A stretch of DNA of 64,000 nucleotides, from assembly GCA_010405405.1 (NCBI GenBank), contig MU004236.1, forward strand, positions 694,576-758,575, written 5' to 3'. Below are positions 1 to 11,088 of the stretch, piece by piece (positions within the stretch are counted from its first letter, which is position 1; every line of letters begins with the position of its first letter). Both the position numbers and the translations under genes were made by a program. This DNA comes from Microthyrium microscopicum (taxonomy: Eukaryota; Ascomycota; Dothideomycetes; Microthyriales; Microthyriaceae). Under the pieces are notes generated by a model. That model saw nothing but the letters and a program-made list of their open reading frames with translations, had not been told where the DNA came from and did not search any database.

Positions 1-2607
1 TGTAACTCGCTGGCGTTCAACTCTAAGAATGTTATCGCTACAGCACTAGAAAGAGTTCGCAACGATTCTGGTCTGAGTTTGTGTGATCTCGGTGGAAATT
101 CGCCAGAACCTTTCAGGAAATTGGCTCCCTCCGAAGGCGTGACAAGTGTCAAATTCTTTGGTCAAAATCCGGACCTGCTCCTGGCTGGAATACAGAAACA
201 GTATGTTCGCTTATACGATTTACGGGACAATCACACTTCAAATGCTCAGCAATGTCCTTCTCGAATTGTACACAATCTGGCGATTGACCCGTTGGATGAG
301 AATTACTTCATATCTGCTGGTCCTGAAAAAGAACCGATCGTTGCAGTCTGGGACAGAAGGCATCTTAGAGTGGGAGGCTCCGTTACCCCCTCATCAGAAA
401 CTGGTCCACAAGGAGCAGTCTTGGAAATGAGACCAGCTCTGGATACTACCAATTCATGCTCTATTTTGAGTCTTCGCTTTTCTGGAGTAAAGCGTGGCTG
501 CTTCGAGGTCTTATCAAGTTCTGGAGAGCTAAGAACTATAGAATTGGCGCAACATGCCGCGAGATCTGATCTAAAGCAATCATCTCACAATGCACTTGGG
601 GGTTCACCGTGGGCTTCTACCATGTATACAAGACGAACACATACCTTGGCACATCCAGCATGGAGCTCTTTACATGGTAGAGATGAGAAGCTCAAGATTG
701 TCTCTTGTGATTTCATGTCCTGGCAGGGACTTTCATCCGACGTATCGTTATTGGCTCTCAATCAAAACAGGCAAATTACAAGGCTTAAGATGCATGGAAC
801 TCCACGAAAGCTCAACATCACCGCCCTTGACGAGATATGGCTATGGAAAGACAGGCCGAAGGTGTTGAAAGTGCGCGAAAGAGCAGAAACTTCAGCCGCA
901 GATCTAATTACCATACAAGAAAAGGCGAATCTTGGAAGCGCTAGACGGACATCCGATCAAAGTCTTCAAAATTCATCTGCTCGCCTTCGAGAGTTGAGTC
1001 TGGAATCCCTCGCTCATAAAACACCGAATCATTACGAATCTCCTTTCTACACTTCTAGTAACGATAAACACGAAGATCTCATGTCAATGAACTTTCCGCA
1101 GTACACACCGTCTTTGGAAGATGCTCTGAAGCTCCTTCCCATCCAGCGTCGCCGCTGTCAAGAGGGTTACTCTCTTGTTCCAGCCAAAAATCAAAGAATT
1201 GTTGATAATGACCCTTGGCTTGTTGACATGTGGGGCATAATACAGCGTTTTGAAGATCTTGCCAAGAACGATGGAATGTACCACGAAGGTGTAGACCTTG
1301 CGTACCTTGGTGTATATGCAATCTGGACTCAAGATTTTAATCATAGAAACCGAATTTTTGGTCGAGACTCGTTCTCATCTGCGGATTATAATGAAGCAGT
1401 CATTTCAATCCTTCAACGACGAGGCTATCCCTCGTTTCAAGGACACAAGACTAAGTTCCCTGCCTTGAGGCAGCTTTGTTTGGCAGTCTGTGGTTGGGCA
1501 TTTTCAAAAGAGGTCCTACGACAGAAATGCCAAATCCTCATGGACCGTGGACAGTACTACAAAGCAATTGTGGTAGCAGTGATGCGTGGGTTCAAAGATC
1601 TCGCACAAGATTTGCTTCGAACCGCTATACAGACCAAACGCCTACAAAATATTGGCTTGGGTGCCGTAATCGCATGCGAGTCTGTTAACGAGGAACAACG
1701 AGAATTATGCAGCTGGATGGCAGAGGAGACCGACGATCCCTACCTAAAAGCCCTCCTGGCCTACTTTGTCTCTGGCGACTGGAAAGTCGTCGCTGACATG
1801 CCGCTCCTCCCCCTCTCCGACCGAATCGGCTGCGCTCTCAAATATGTCGACGACACCCGCCTCACCGAATTTATCAAACTCCAAACCAGCATCTCTGCTG
1901 TGGCCGGTCACACCGAAGGTCTCGTCCTCACTGGTCTTACCGACCGCGCCGTTGACCTCTTCCGCCAATACGTCGCTAAATTCAACGACCTCCAAACTGC
2001 AGTGCTCGCCATGAGCTTCTCCTGTCCGGTCTACGTCTCTGATCCGCGCTTTGACATGTGGCGCGAGACGTATCTCATGCAAATGCAAACTTGGCGCGCC
2101 TTCAACGAACGCACCGCCTATCTAGACGCTCACACCAAACGCTCCAGTGCTCGCTCCGGCGCACGTTTTGGAAACGCACCAGCAAGACCGCTTACGCTAC
2201 GCTGTATTCACTGCCAGGGAACGTTGGCTCCGCATACGCTCAAACGCGCGACAACCAACACTTCTACCGTGACTCAATCCACTACAGGCACCCTCCTGAC
2301 CGTTTCCGCACCCAAAATGCCCTTTTCAGCAAGCGCGTCTGCCCACTCAGGTCTGGTCTGTCCGCATTGCGGACGCGCGATGCCCCATTGTGGTATCTGT
2401 GGTCTGTTATTAGGCGCTCCAGACCCACGTAAAGTGAACGGTGCTGCCGCAGAACTGTTGGCGAAGGAGGATGCCTTATTTAGACAAGCGCTATTCTGCG
2501 TAACTTGCACGCATGTGTTCCATGGAAACCATGCGCGGGACTGGTTCGCGAGGCATAAAATGTGTCCGGTGCCTGACTGTCAGTGCATGTGCGGATTATT
2601 ACATTAG
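1..2607 (+). CDS. SEA4: GATOR2/SEACAT subunit Mio (SEA4) homologue, 5' partial
   Basis: The frame is open from base 1 without an upstream start, so the gene begins before the window; the visible part has 868 codons ending in TAG. Residues near the start (SLAF...RNDSGLSLCDL, then QYVRLYDLRD and VAVWDRR) are blades of an N-terminal WD40 propeller. A helical middle region follows. The C-terminus has paired CxxC clusters (RCIHCQGTL, CPHCGRAMPHCGIC, FCVTCTHVFH, then HKMCPVPDCQCMC), the zinc-ribbon/RING-like end typical of Mio/SEA4. In yeast and animals Mio belongs to the vacuole/lysosome-associated SEACAT/GATOR2 complex, which promotes TORC1 activity by opposing SEACIT/GATOR1. No intron is needed in this part. 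Family assignment rests on domain order and end motifs read by eye. Confidence 0.85.
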   Translation, partial: CNSLAFNSKNVIATALERVRNDSGLSLCDLGGNSPEPFRKLAPSEGVTSVKFFGQNPDLLLAGIQKQYVRLYDLRDNHTSNAQQCPSRIVHNLAIDPLDENYFISAGPEKEPIVAVWDRRHLRVGGSVTPSSETGPQGAVLEMRPALDTTNSCSILSLRFSGVKRGCFEVLSSSGELRTIELAQHAARSDLKQSSHNALGGSPWASTMYTRRTHTLAHPAWSSLHGRDEKLKIVSCDFMSWQGLSSDVSLLALNQNRQITRLKMHGTPRKLNITALDEIWLWKDRPKVLKVRERAETSAADLITIQEKANLGSARRTSDQSLQNSSARLRELSLESLAHKTPNHYESPFYTSSNDKHEDLMSMNFPQYTPSLEDALKLLPIQRRRCQEGYSLVPAKNQRIVDNDPWLVDMWGIIQRFEDLAKNDGMYHEGVDLAYLGVYAIWTQDFNHRNRIFGRDSFSSADYNEAVISILQRRGYPSFQGHKTKFPALRQLCLAVCGWAFSKEVLRQKCQILMDRGQYYKAIVVAVMRGFKDLAQDLLRTAIQTKRLQNIGLGAVIACESVNEEQRELCSWMAEETDDPYLKALLAYFVSGDWKVVADMPLLPLSDRIGCALKYVDDTRLTEFIKLQTSISAVAGHTEGLVLTGLTDRAVDLFRQYVAKFNDLQTAVLAMSFSCPVYVSDPRFDMWRETYLMQMQTWRAFNERTAYLDAHTKRSSARSGARFGNAPARPLTLRCIHCQGTLAPHTLKRATTNTSTVTQSTTGTLLTVSAPKMPFSASASAHSGLVCPHCGRAMPHCGICGLLLGAPDPRKVNGAAAELLAKEDALFRQALFCVTCTHVFHGNHARDWFARHKMCPVPDCQCMCGLLH

Positions 2608-2634
2608 TCAACGGATAGTAGAATATATGGCATT

Positions 2635-2885
2635 CCCCCAACGAGTGTGATAGCTACCATCATACTTTTTTTTATAGAAACTACGGTATTTCCCATCGCG
2701 GTTGATGGGAGTATGACGCTATTTACGAAGCCTTCCGAATCTCAATTTTCGTTGTGAATTGCATCGCTTCGCAGTGGTTCTGGAAATGGCTGATACTCCC
2801 AACGAGTGCGATGGCTGCCACCAGGTCTTTTAATTAGAATATAAGATGGTTCTCATCGCACTTAATGGAAGTTTGACACTATTTT
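2635..2885. repeat. Degenerate ~90-bp direct repeat, two copies
   Basis: Copy one lies at about 2635-2726 and copy two at about 2796-2885, a constant 161-bp offset. Shared blocks include AACGAGTG.GAT.GCT.CCA near the start and ATCGC...T.ATGG.AG.TTGACRCTATTT near the end. The interval 2608-3156 otherwise shows no convincing gene. Confidence 0.55.
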
Positions 2886-3156
2886 TGAGGTAGTCGATGG
2901 TAGTTTCCGATGAATCCACAGCTCACTTTTTGATGCCTGAGAGCACAGTGCCCAAGCCACTGCTAGTTTTGACTTCAGAGTTGTAAAATCATCCAACGGA
3001 TTACGTAGTGACCTGTTAAGGGGGTGTTCACGTCTCACAGACGGCATGTGGTTTGGTCGCCGGTATATCAATGCAATTCCTCATGCTCAACCGTACTGCA
3101 ATCCCACCAATTTCCTGGAAAACTATCCGTTTCGTAACCCATCAACCAATATCACG

Positions 3157-3602
3157 ATGAGTTTGAGCTGCTGGCTTCAGAACCCCAAATTCAAATGCTT
3201 CTGCTGTCTCTATAAATGCAATAGTGAGGATATATCAGACCATTCGGAGGATTGTCTAGACGACGACTGTCCGACCAAGCACCCTAAAACTGCCAAACAG
3301 TGCAGATACTGCAAGGTAAGCACTCGAAGACTGTTATATGGCCTGTGATTATAAGCTCAGCTTCTTAGGATTACCGATGCTCGCGCACTCTTCGTAATTG
3401 TATATGTCGTAATCACACGACATGTGCGACAGAAATCCGCGGTGTGCGAATAGCCTCTAAATCTAGCACTGGTTCCAGCAAGCCTTCTCGCAAAAGTGTC
3501 TTTCCTCCTGGACAAAAAGGTTTATGCAAATGCTGTAGAGTACTAGGTTTTCTCGCCTTGGAAAGAATGACATTAACATAAATTCAGGATAGAAAGTGCT
3601 AA
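3157..3602 (+). CDS. Small Cys-rich protein, member 1 of a tandem pair
   Basis: My model is exons 3157-3315, 3369-3539 and 3588-3602 (114 aa); retaining the last intron gives a stop at 3581 instead. An in-frame ATG at 3046 could extend the N-terminus. The protein has FKCFCC near residue 12, AKQCRYC just before intron 1, CSRTLRNCICRNHTTC just after it, and GLCKCC before intron 2. I do not recognise the family. The cysteine spacing and both phase-0 intron positions match the gene at 3996-4779, so the two are probably duplicated paralogues. No signal peptide is seen, so a zinc-binding intracellular protein is more likely than a secreted effector, but that is inference. The exact start and last exon are uncertain. 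Confidence 0.5.
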
Positions 3603-3995
3603 TCAACGGTACTGTGTGCAAGCGCACAGCACAACTGCATAAGACTGCACTTGGGACTAGACGGTGAAAAGGGCGCCTTACAATGATTTCATAAGCACTA
3701 ATGCTTATGAATCTATTGAGAGAGAAACGGCGACAGCGAAGGAAGCTGTGGTCACAGGGCAGGATCCCGGCTATTCACTGATCGAGATATGATTTCTTTT
3801 TGAACTAATTTTTGTCTGATTGATAGAATAACTTCTCTTCAAATTCAATCTGTGAATTCGTTCTTCTCTATTATTCGAACAGACCGTTCGTTGATCTGTT
3901 TGCAAGAACACATCCCGTTCGCTGAAGATGTATATAACAAATCATACTCCAGGGTCATTAGACTCACACCTGAATGCTAATCCAATGAAGTAATA
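3603..3995. other. Intergenic stretch with a perfect hairpin
   Basis: No gene is seen. A perfect 8-bp inverted repeat with a 4-nt loop (CATAAGCA-CTAA-TGCTTATG) lies at 3690-3709; its role is unknown. Confidence 0.5.
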
Positions 3996-4779
3996 ATGTG
4001 CTATACCGCTGAGCTATTTGGAGCTCTTGACTTCTCTACACTCCAGGACGATGATCCCTCCCCCATCCCAGCTGTCTCGATTGAAGAACTGGAATGCTAC
4101 AACGATCTCACTTCCTATACACTGAAAGACGACAACCTCTTTGGCCATGACGACTTGCTCGACAAGTACGATCTCTGGTCTTCCGACCCATCAGACGAAG
4201 TGACCTGTTTCTGCTGCGACACGAACCACAAGACCAAGCTCAAACAGGTTCGACAGAAATACTCCTCCTCAGGAGATCGAGGCAAGCGTGCTAGACACTA
4301 TGCCGCAAAACTGTGCTTCAAGTGCCAGGTGAGCAAACTGTTAGCTCGATACAGCAATTGTCGCTGACTTTGCCATGCTAGTGGGGAGAATGTGGATGTA
4401 CGGCGTTTACTCTTGAATGTCGCTGTCCAACACATACGCGATGTACGAGTGGCAAGGCAGCTGCAGTTGCTTTGAAAGATCTGAAGCGCGTCAGGAAGAG
4501 AAGCGCTCGGAGAAAGGGTGCTAAGAGAACGGGAATTGTAGAGAGCACGCAGTTGTGTCGACGATGTACCGTGAGTATTTCTTCGGACAGGAATGATAAG
4601 TGAAACCGCTGAGAACGAGTTAGCAACTTCGATGTAAGGATCCAGGTGATCTAGCGGTGGTGCTGAAAGCATCCCCCATGCCAGTTCATGTGAATAGAGA
4701 CGAGGATGTACGCGAAATCAGTGACGAAGAAATTCCGAGTGAGCGAATGGAGCCATATTTGTTGTACAAATATCAGTAG
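3996..4779 (+). CDS. Small Cys-rich protein, member 2 of a tandem pair
   Basis: Three exons fit: 3996-4328, 4382-4570 and 4639-4779, all phase 0, giving 220 aa. Intron 1 has branch GCTGAC and acceptor CTAG; intron 2 has donor GTGAGT. The N-terminal 65 residues are acidic. Then come VTCFCC, AKLCFKC at the end of exon 1, CGC...LECRCPTHTRC at the start of exon 2, a very basic stretch rich in K and R (KRVRKRSARRKGAKR), and QLCRRC at the end of exon 2. The basic block could be nuclear-localising or nucleic-acid-binding. The CFCC / AKxCxxC / CxC..HTxC / LCxxC order matches the upstream gene. I do not know the function. Confidence 0.6.
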
Positions 4780-4901
4780 TGATGATATTACTACTTGCTA
4801 TGGTTTAGTAATACTACTTCTTCAATAACCAAGCAATAGCTTTAGCTTTCTGAAACAAAACCACATTCTCTGCCTAGCAAACACTGATGACTACTAACAG
4901 A

Positions 4902-7854
4902 CTATACAGTTGCCACCATCTTCTGAGGCTGTGCCTTGAGGAGCTGTGGTCGCGTCAACGTGTGCACGTCCTGGTGGTTTGAAGTAACGCTACCTTGGCT
5001 AGGGCCGGCGTCCACAATATCCACTGCATTTCCAGCCTCGCTAACATCACTGGAGGCGACTTCCATAGGTACCTCTTCATCTCTAGCCTCGCTACCTTCG
5101 GCGACTTGCGCCGGAAAGATCTTGTTGTCCGACTCCGTAATTTCAGCTTCCGGCTTCTTGGTCTCTACTTCTTTGATCTCGTCTGGAGCAGCAGACACCA
5201 GCTTGGGGTCCAGGAACTCATCATAGCTGCGAATGTCTTCACCAGTTAGTAATGGATTGTCCATGTTGGAGAGTGTGACTTTGCTGCTGTAGACCTGGCG
5301 ATCCATCTCTTTTTGTACATCGAGCGAAGAGTACGTAAGACCAAATACGTTGGGTTCTTCCACGAGAGCGTCGACCCGTGCAGTGCGGTAATTTGAAATT
5401 TCGGCAGCTCCAGAAGCCAGATCGAATAATTGAAAAGCGATAACAGCACCGGGGCGACAATCAGCGAGAGTTGCTGGCTGAAGGTCCTCGACATTGGCTG
5501 GAAGGAGAGGAAGGTCGGCTCCAGGCATTATTTGGGTTTCTTGCTCGTTGTAGTCGAGTTGGATATATGAACCATCAACAGCAGGGCTACTGCGTGATGA
5601 GTTGTTCTCCCAAGTGTAATCGCCATCATGTTGTCCGTATTGCTTTGCCGCCGCTCGCTTGCCCTTTCCTCTCTTGCGGCTGACTTTGGGTTGATGCCAG
5701 CGCTGAGCAAATGGGTACGGAGGAGCTGAATATTGAAACTCTTCCTCCAGGTATCCATCGTTTGCCACAGTTTCGATGGCGGTTACACGCAGTTTTCCTT
5801 TCCATCCATCGGATTCTGGAGCAAGATCTTCCTCTGCCATCACCGTCGTACTAGTATGTCTTAAAAGTCCAGGAGCTTGTTCTTTCTCTGGGGTTGCATT
5901 TGCACTGACACGTCTAACAACGCTGTCCATCAGCTTCTGTCGTAATTTGTCGCCTTCTTCTTTCGTCTTTGGGTTTCTGAGACCCAGAGAGCCGAACACC
6001 ATTCTGTTGGTACTACCGATGTCGAGACGTGGCCTTTTCAGGGGAGGTGTTGCTGGGTCGTCGGACTTGCTGGAGCTGGGCCGCTTCAGATCTTGGGTTG
6101 AAGTAGAATCGATCGGCTCGAGAGTATCAATGTCTACGCCTCCCTGTTCCAAAGAGTCGAGCAATTTTTGGCGGCGGGCCTCAAATTCTGCCTTCTCAGT
6201 ACTACTCTTAGGTGTTTTGGTGGAAGCAAGAACAGTTTGGTTTTGCAAAGACTCATTTGTGCTGGCGTTGGTTTTCTTAGCGTTTGCATCGCTAAAGTGT
6301 GGTTGTGGTGACTCCGTGTGCGTGCGATCGTTTGACATATCGCCCATGGTAGAGTCGGGCCCACGGTACACTCCCCCGTTCTCGTACCATTTGTCGAGAT
6401 CTTCATGAGTTGCATTTTTTGGTAGAATGTTCTGCGCGATCAAAGATCGAAGCTTTTCGGCTCTTTTTCGACGAGCGTTTCGTTTTTTAGTGTTGACGTT
6501 GCCCTCTCCAGGCGGGACCGATATTGAATTAGTCTTTTCTTTGCGGTCATTTTTGGTAGTTGACACACTATCCGCAACCTTGGTTGTCTCTTTTTTAGAG
6601 GACATTTCGGTAGGCGCTTTTGTCGAAGAATCAGCTTTAGTGACCTTCTTCTTTGCAGGTGCCTTGGCTGGCTCTGGCTCTCTTTCGTCAGAACTCGAAT
6701 CAGAGGAATCGGAATCGGAAGAAGAGTCGGACGAAGAATCAGATGAAGAGTCGTTCTCGGAATCTTCACTGGAGTCATCATCACTAGATGAGTCTGAAGC
6801 CTCGCTCTCGGACGACGATGAAGATGAATTGGATGAACCTGTGTCTGAGCTGGAATCACTGCTAGCATCATCGTTGTCCTGATCCGCTGCGAACTTTACA
6901 TGTTTCTTCTTATGCGATTGCCCGGTTTTGGTCTTCCCAGTGTCTTGACTGTCATTTGCTGGCTTTTTCAGAATCTTCTGGCTGGCCTCTTCAGTCTTTC
7001 GCTTTTTGTTGCTTGGATCATGTTTAGAAGCCTTGGGACTAAGTGGCTTAGTTCGAGGTACCTTTTTGGTCCCATCTTTCTTGATAATCTTTGGGCTCGG
7101 CTGTTTGGGCTCATCCTCCATAGCTTCATCATCAACTTCCGAAGCCTCATCGTCAGTGTCATCGTCTGAGCTGCTTATATCATCCATTACTGCATCAGGG
7201 TCAAACTCTTCGTCGTCCTCGTCTTCATCTTCGTCTTCCAAGTAAACATCTAGTTTTCGCTTTGTAGTAGTGGTTGCGCCGGCTTCGGTTTGTAGCTGAA
7301 CCTCGCTCTGATCCATCTCATCACCACTAGTGAGCAGCAGAGGAGCGATTGCGGCATCGCCAATATTGAACTCTGCGGGGTTGTCTGATGGTGGATTTGG
7401 ACGGGGAGGAATATATATTGAAGGGCGAGACGGTTCTCTGAGATATGCGCGTCCGAAAGGAACGCCGTCCGTTAAGTGTTGACCGCCATGATTTATCTGA
7501 GAGCGACCAGCGAGCCGCCGGGCGCGGACCTCCGGTGTTTGTAGCGGACGGATACTATGTCACGAAAACGTTAGCGAGCAGATCAGTGAATACGCGACAA
7601 GTTTGAACTTACACTACATGATCATCCTCCTTGATGACGCTCTGAACGGACCAGAAGTGGAGGCATTCGAAGCCATCTATCTCAACGACGTAGTCTTCAA
7701 GACCCCAGTCATCAGATTCTATGCATATGATAGGATCGATTTCCTTCAGCAAGCGGGAGATGGTGCTGCCTGGATTGAGAAGGCTCTCAGGGATAACCCA
7801 TTGGACATGAGTGGTGGGAAGGCGATGGCGATGGACGGAGAGTTTGATGCGCAT
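4902..7854 (-). CDS. Coilin-like nuclear protein
   Basis: Two exons on the minus strand, 7854-7613 and 7554-4902, joined by a 58-nt intron (donor GTAAGT, branch CGCTAAC, acceptor CATAG), give 964 aa. Exon 1 plus the start of exon 2 form the N-terminal fold (MRIKLSVHRHRLP, DDWGLEDYVVEIDGFECLHF, EDDHVVIRPL), which resembles the coilin N-terminal self-association domain. A long disordered acidic/serine tract and Lys/Arg clusters (KKRNARRKRAEKLR) follow. Near residues 790-880 a Tudor-like stretch appears (LADCRPGAVIAFQLF, ISNYRTARVDAL, VFGLTYSS). Coilin scaffolds Cajal bodies and snRNP maturation. The ATG near 7316 is internal. A fungus-specific domain of unknown function is the alternative reading. 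Confidence 0.65.
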
Positions 7855-8591
7855 ATTGGAAGACGTAGAAATGGTTCATCGGATTGTTGGAAGCAGAGGA
7901 ATAATGGGGATAAAGTTGGAGTGTCGATGTCAGATGAAGCTCACAAGCTCAAAAAATTGATGGAATAAAAGCCAACGAATTGTGATTGGCTGTCACGCGA
8001 AGAAGGCGCTAGTGCTGCCGTACGTACCCCTGTCACTGACTTTTCATCTCACCTCACCTCCATCTTTGCTCTTCGAGTTGGGGACACAGAGACCTTGGGA
8101 TTTCATCTCTTTCATACTATTCAGTCATATCTAAATATCTATCCCGGAATGTAGAGATGGTGATCGAAATGTGATGCATCTGATGAGAAACCACCTGTTG
8201 GGTTGGACATCATTGATCTCTTCCGGCATGGACGTTAAAAGCTTGGAAAACACATGCCCATACTACTTCTGATCGTAGCTTGCTCATCTGTAAGCTATCG
8301 GGCTGTGAGTCTATCAGATAGAAGCGGAGATGGATGTCGTTATCAATCTTCAAGAACGTTGCGAGGATCGAAGATAGCATCACTGGCACAGAGAACAGAC
8401 ACCGGAGCTATTAAAGCAGCACCAAAGCACCTAAGTATGAGTAGCTACTACTGATAATCTCGACTAATATACTCCGCATGCCTCTCTCTGCTTTCCTCAC
8501 GCAGTCTCTAGATATTTCCAGTCCACAACGTACACTCAATAACTGACTACCTTGAAAGCCAGTCCACTAGCCTCAACTCCTATCCTCTGCT
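7855..8591. other. Intergenic region between divergent coilin-like and F-box-like genes
   Basis: This is the shared upstream region of two genes pointing away from each other. A 66-codon open frame at 8254-8454 has no recognisable features and I do not call it. Pyrimidine-rich tracts at about 8040-8060 and 8490-8590 fit fungal promoters. Confidence 0.5.
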
Positions 8592-9284
8592 ATGCCACGT
8601 TCCTTCCTTGATCTTCCCCCGGAAATCCGCAATGTCATCTACAACCATTACTTCTCTTACCCAGAGTTTCACAGACAGCATTGGCTGAATGAATATCACG
8701 GCCCACTTGCTGCTCAAAAATCGACTACCGCAGAAATCTGGAAAGACTACCTTAAACTATACATTACAATGCGGCATGTCAGCAAACAGATCAAGCATGA
8801 AGCAAGCTATATCTTTTTCAGCACGCACCTGCCACTCATCAACTTCTGCATCTTAAGTCTCGATCAACTAAAATCTCTTCTTGCGATAATTCCAGCTCAA
8901 CAACATCATCGAATTCGTATAGATCTATGGATTCGGGCAGAATATCTGAATTCACGAATGTTTGCACTTATTAGTCTTATCAATCGCGAACGAGGCTATC
9001 CCGAAGGCTTGAATGACATCATTCATGGAAAGATAAGTACTACGCATACTGAAGACTGTAAAGACGCACCATTTAGCTTTCGATTCGAAGGCAATGTCTG
9101 GGCTGTCGACGGCTATTTGGGCCCTGCTGAGACATACTCGTCACTTCGCGATATTCCATTCGTCAAACTCGTCCTTGTGGGAGATGTTGGTAGACTGCCA
9201 TTCATTCAAGCGTTATTCCACAGTACATGGGTGAAAGAGCGAGACTTAACCAGCGACGAGATGGGAATCTGGCATGAAAAATAG
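8592..9284 (+). CDS. F-box-like protein
   Basis: A single exon of 230 aa starts with the signature MPRSFLDLPPEIRNVIYNHYF, the short F-box/2EXR-like helix common in large fungal families (LPxEIRxxIY). The next helix (LYITMRHVSKQIKHEASYIFF) is the usual 'hall of records' segment where such proteins list former subunits (SKQI..EA). These proteins may act as SCF ubiquitin-ligase adaptors, but most are uncharacterised. No intron is needed. Substrate unknown. Confidence 0.65.
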   Translation: MPRSFLDLPPEIRNVIYNHYFSYPEFHRQHWLNEYHGPLAAQKSTTAEIWKDYLKLYITMRHVSKQIKHEASYIFFSTHLPLINFCILSLDQLKSLLAIIPAQQHHRIRIDLWIRAEYLNSRMFALISLINRERGYPEGLNDIIHGKISTTHTEDCKDAPFSFRFEGNVWAVDGYLGPAETYSSLRDIPFVKLVLVGDVGRLPFIQALFHSTWVKERDLTSDEMGIWHEK

Positions 9285-9981
9285 AGACCAGGGACTTGTA
9301 AGTCCTCTAGATTTCTCTAGAGAACTTAACAGAGCATTTTAAGCTTGAACTGCGATCAATATTTTGAGACCATTGAATTTGGCTTTTGTGGCGAACAAAT
9401 GCTCCTTAGCCGCCGAGGTTGTTTGATGTGATCAACGCATTGCTTATGGACGGCATTCTGATTGGTCCATCTTCAGCCTTGCACAAGAACGTAGCAATTT
9501 CATATTTTACCGCCCAGCTCATAGGATTGGGCAGACTCTGGCTTGGCTAGATCGGTTTGATCTCTCTCAAGTAGACTTGACGGTTGGTTCATGAGCCGCA
9601 GTTGGGTTGAGCATCGATCCTGAAACTCTAAGAATAGGGGCATTTAGATTGATTTTTGACAGGCCGCGGGTATGGAAACTCAACTGCGCCGCACGAACTG
9701 TAGACAGATATTTCTTCTAAATACTAATACTTTGCCATTATGCATTTTGGGGTTGACGATCTATTTGGGCTATACAACGAATATTTTGTGCGTTCAAACT
9801 CAAAAAAAATTGGAACTCCTACTTCGTGACTTCGATATTTGAGCAACAAAAAAGACAATATTCGACATACATAAATGTTGCTGCAGATTTTTGTAAGATA
9901 CCCTGTTCAAGCCACACTCTACTACGACGGTACAGCATTTTGCTATCTGAAGTTTGCAAAGAAGAAACTCTGCAGATCAAT
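9285..9981. other. Gene-free interval
   Basis: No coding region is seen. A small inverted repeat (TCTAGATTTCTCTAGA) lies at about 9306-9321, just after the F-box gene, and could be part of its 3' end. The A-rich stretch near 9800-9860 has no clear function. Confidence 0.4.
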
Positions 9982-10740
9982 ATGCTCGCAGTACATGTTT
10001 AATGAGGATGACACCTGATACTACTATGATGCTAATGTCTTCCAGGCATTCGTGCTATTATGGCAAACAACACTAGCATACTTCTGCGCTTTAGGCTGCA
10101 CACCAAATTGTCCTTTTCAAACATTTTGCGACCTGTCGCACCAAGTGTGCGGTAACTCCGTTCTGGGAACATGCATCGACATCGTCACTGTCACTAAAGT
10201 CATTCCTGTGCTTACGGGAGCAATACCTACCACTGTCACTCAATACACTGCAACGAGTACTCATTACAATGCCACTGTCACTATGCTGGCTGCCTCGAGC
10301 CTTGCGAAAAGAGTCAGTCCCTTCACATGTAGCATTTCTTTTCAAGATCCCACTCTAACAATGTTCAGGCCAAGACAGAAATACATTCCAGTCCACAGGC
10401 AGAAATCACGCCAAACAATCATTTCAAGCGTGCTAATTCAGTCGCGACACCGACGACTACAGTCACTGTGTCAAGTACACAGCCTATTTCTCAATATTGC
10501 GCCGCAACTAGCGACCCAGCCATGTGTGTAACGACCACCAGTATGGAACTGGTCATACAAGATATCATGACGGTCACAACGCATTTGGCTTCGACGACGA
10601 GTGCAGTCCGAAGCACCGCCAATGGGACTGCAAAAGGTGCATCGTCTACTGCTTCTAGTAGCGAAAGAATCGCTGCTGGTAATGCATTTTGGTTGTTTGC
10701 TATATTTCTGGCTTTAACGGCATCAATAAGGATATTTTAA
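9982..10740 (+). CDS. Secreted Ser/Thr-rich GPI-anchored protein
   Basis: The model joins a 9-nt first exon (9982-9990, ATG CTC GCA), 10046-10312 and 10369-10740, giving 215 aa; all introns are phase 0. The start reads MLAAFVLLWQTTLAYFCALG, a plausible signal peptide, followed by four spaced cysteines (CTPNCPFQTFCDLSHQVC). Thr/Ser-rich segments (VTVTKVIP, TTVTQYTATSTHY, TPTTTVTVSS) carry possible glycosylation sites. The C-terminus is a Ser-rich omega region then a hydrophobic tail (AFWLFAIFLALTASIRIF), typical of a GPI signal. The second donor is GTCAGT, weaker than usual, but it is the only one that keeps frame. The cell wall or plasma membrane surface is the likely location. The tiny first exon is the least certain part. 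Confidence 0.55.
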
Positions 10741-11088
10741 TATTTTATAGAACAACGAGTTATAAACAGACTTAGAAGATGCTTTGATATAATTATATAT
10801 CTTGGCTATTGCCTGTTCAGTATGTGCATTTGACGGCTCTGTCCCATACGATCGATCATAGCTGCAAATTCTGGGTTAGATACACTAGCTTCCGCAGTGA
10901 AGGAATTAATAAGCCTCAATCCGCGCCATTATAGCGGAATCATGCCATTTTGGAACAGTTACTGTATGATATGTGAATGTCATGAGTCCTTTCACAGGGC
11001 CAGGCTAATCCTAATGGTGTGTAGCACTGAAAGGCATGCGTACACTGTGAGTTATATATGGATTTCCGGCACTTTGAAACATTGTCCA

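Noticed and set aside
6427-6882. Long plus-strand frames opposite the coilin-like gene
   Set aside because: They mirror the acidic/serine repeats of the minus-strand gene, whose repetitive codons keep the opposite strand open.
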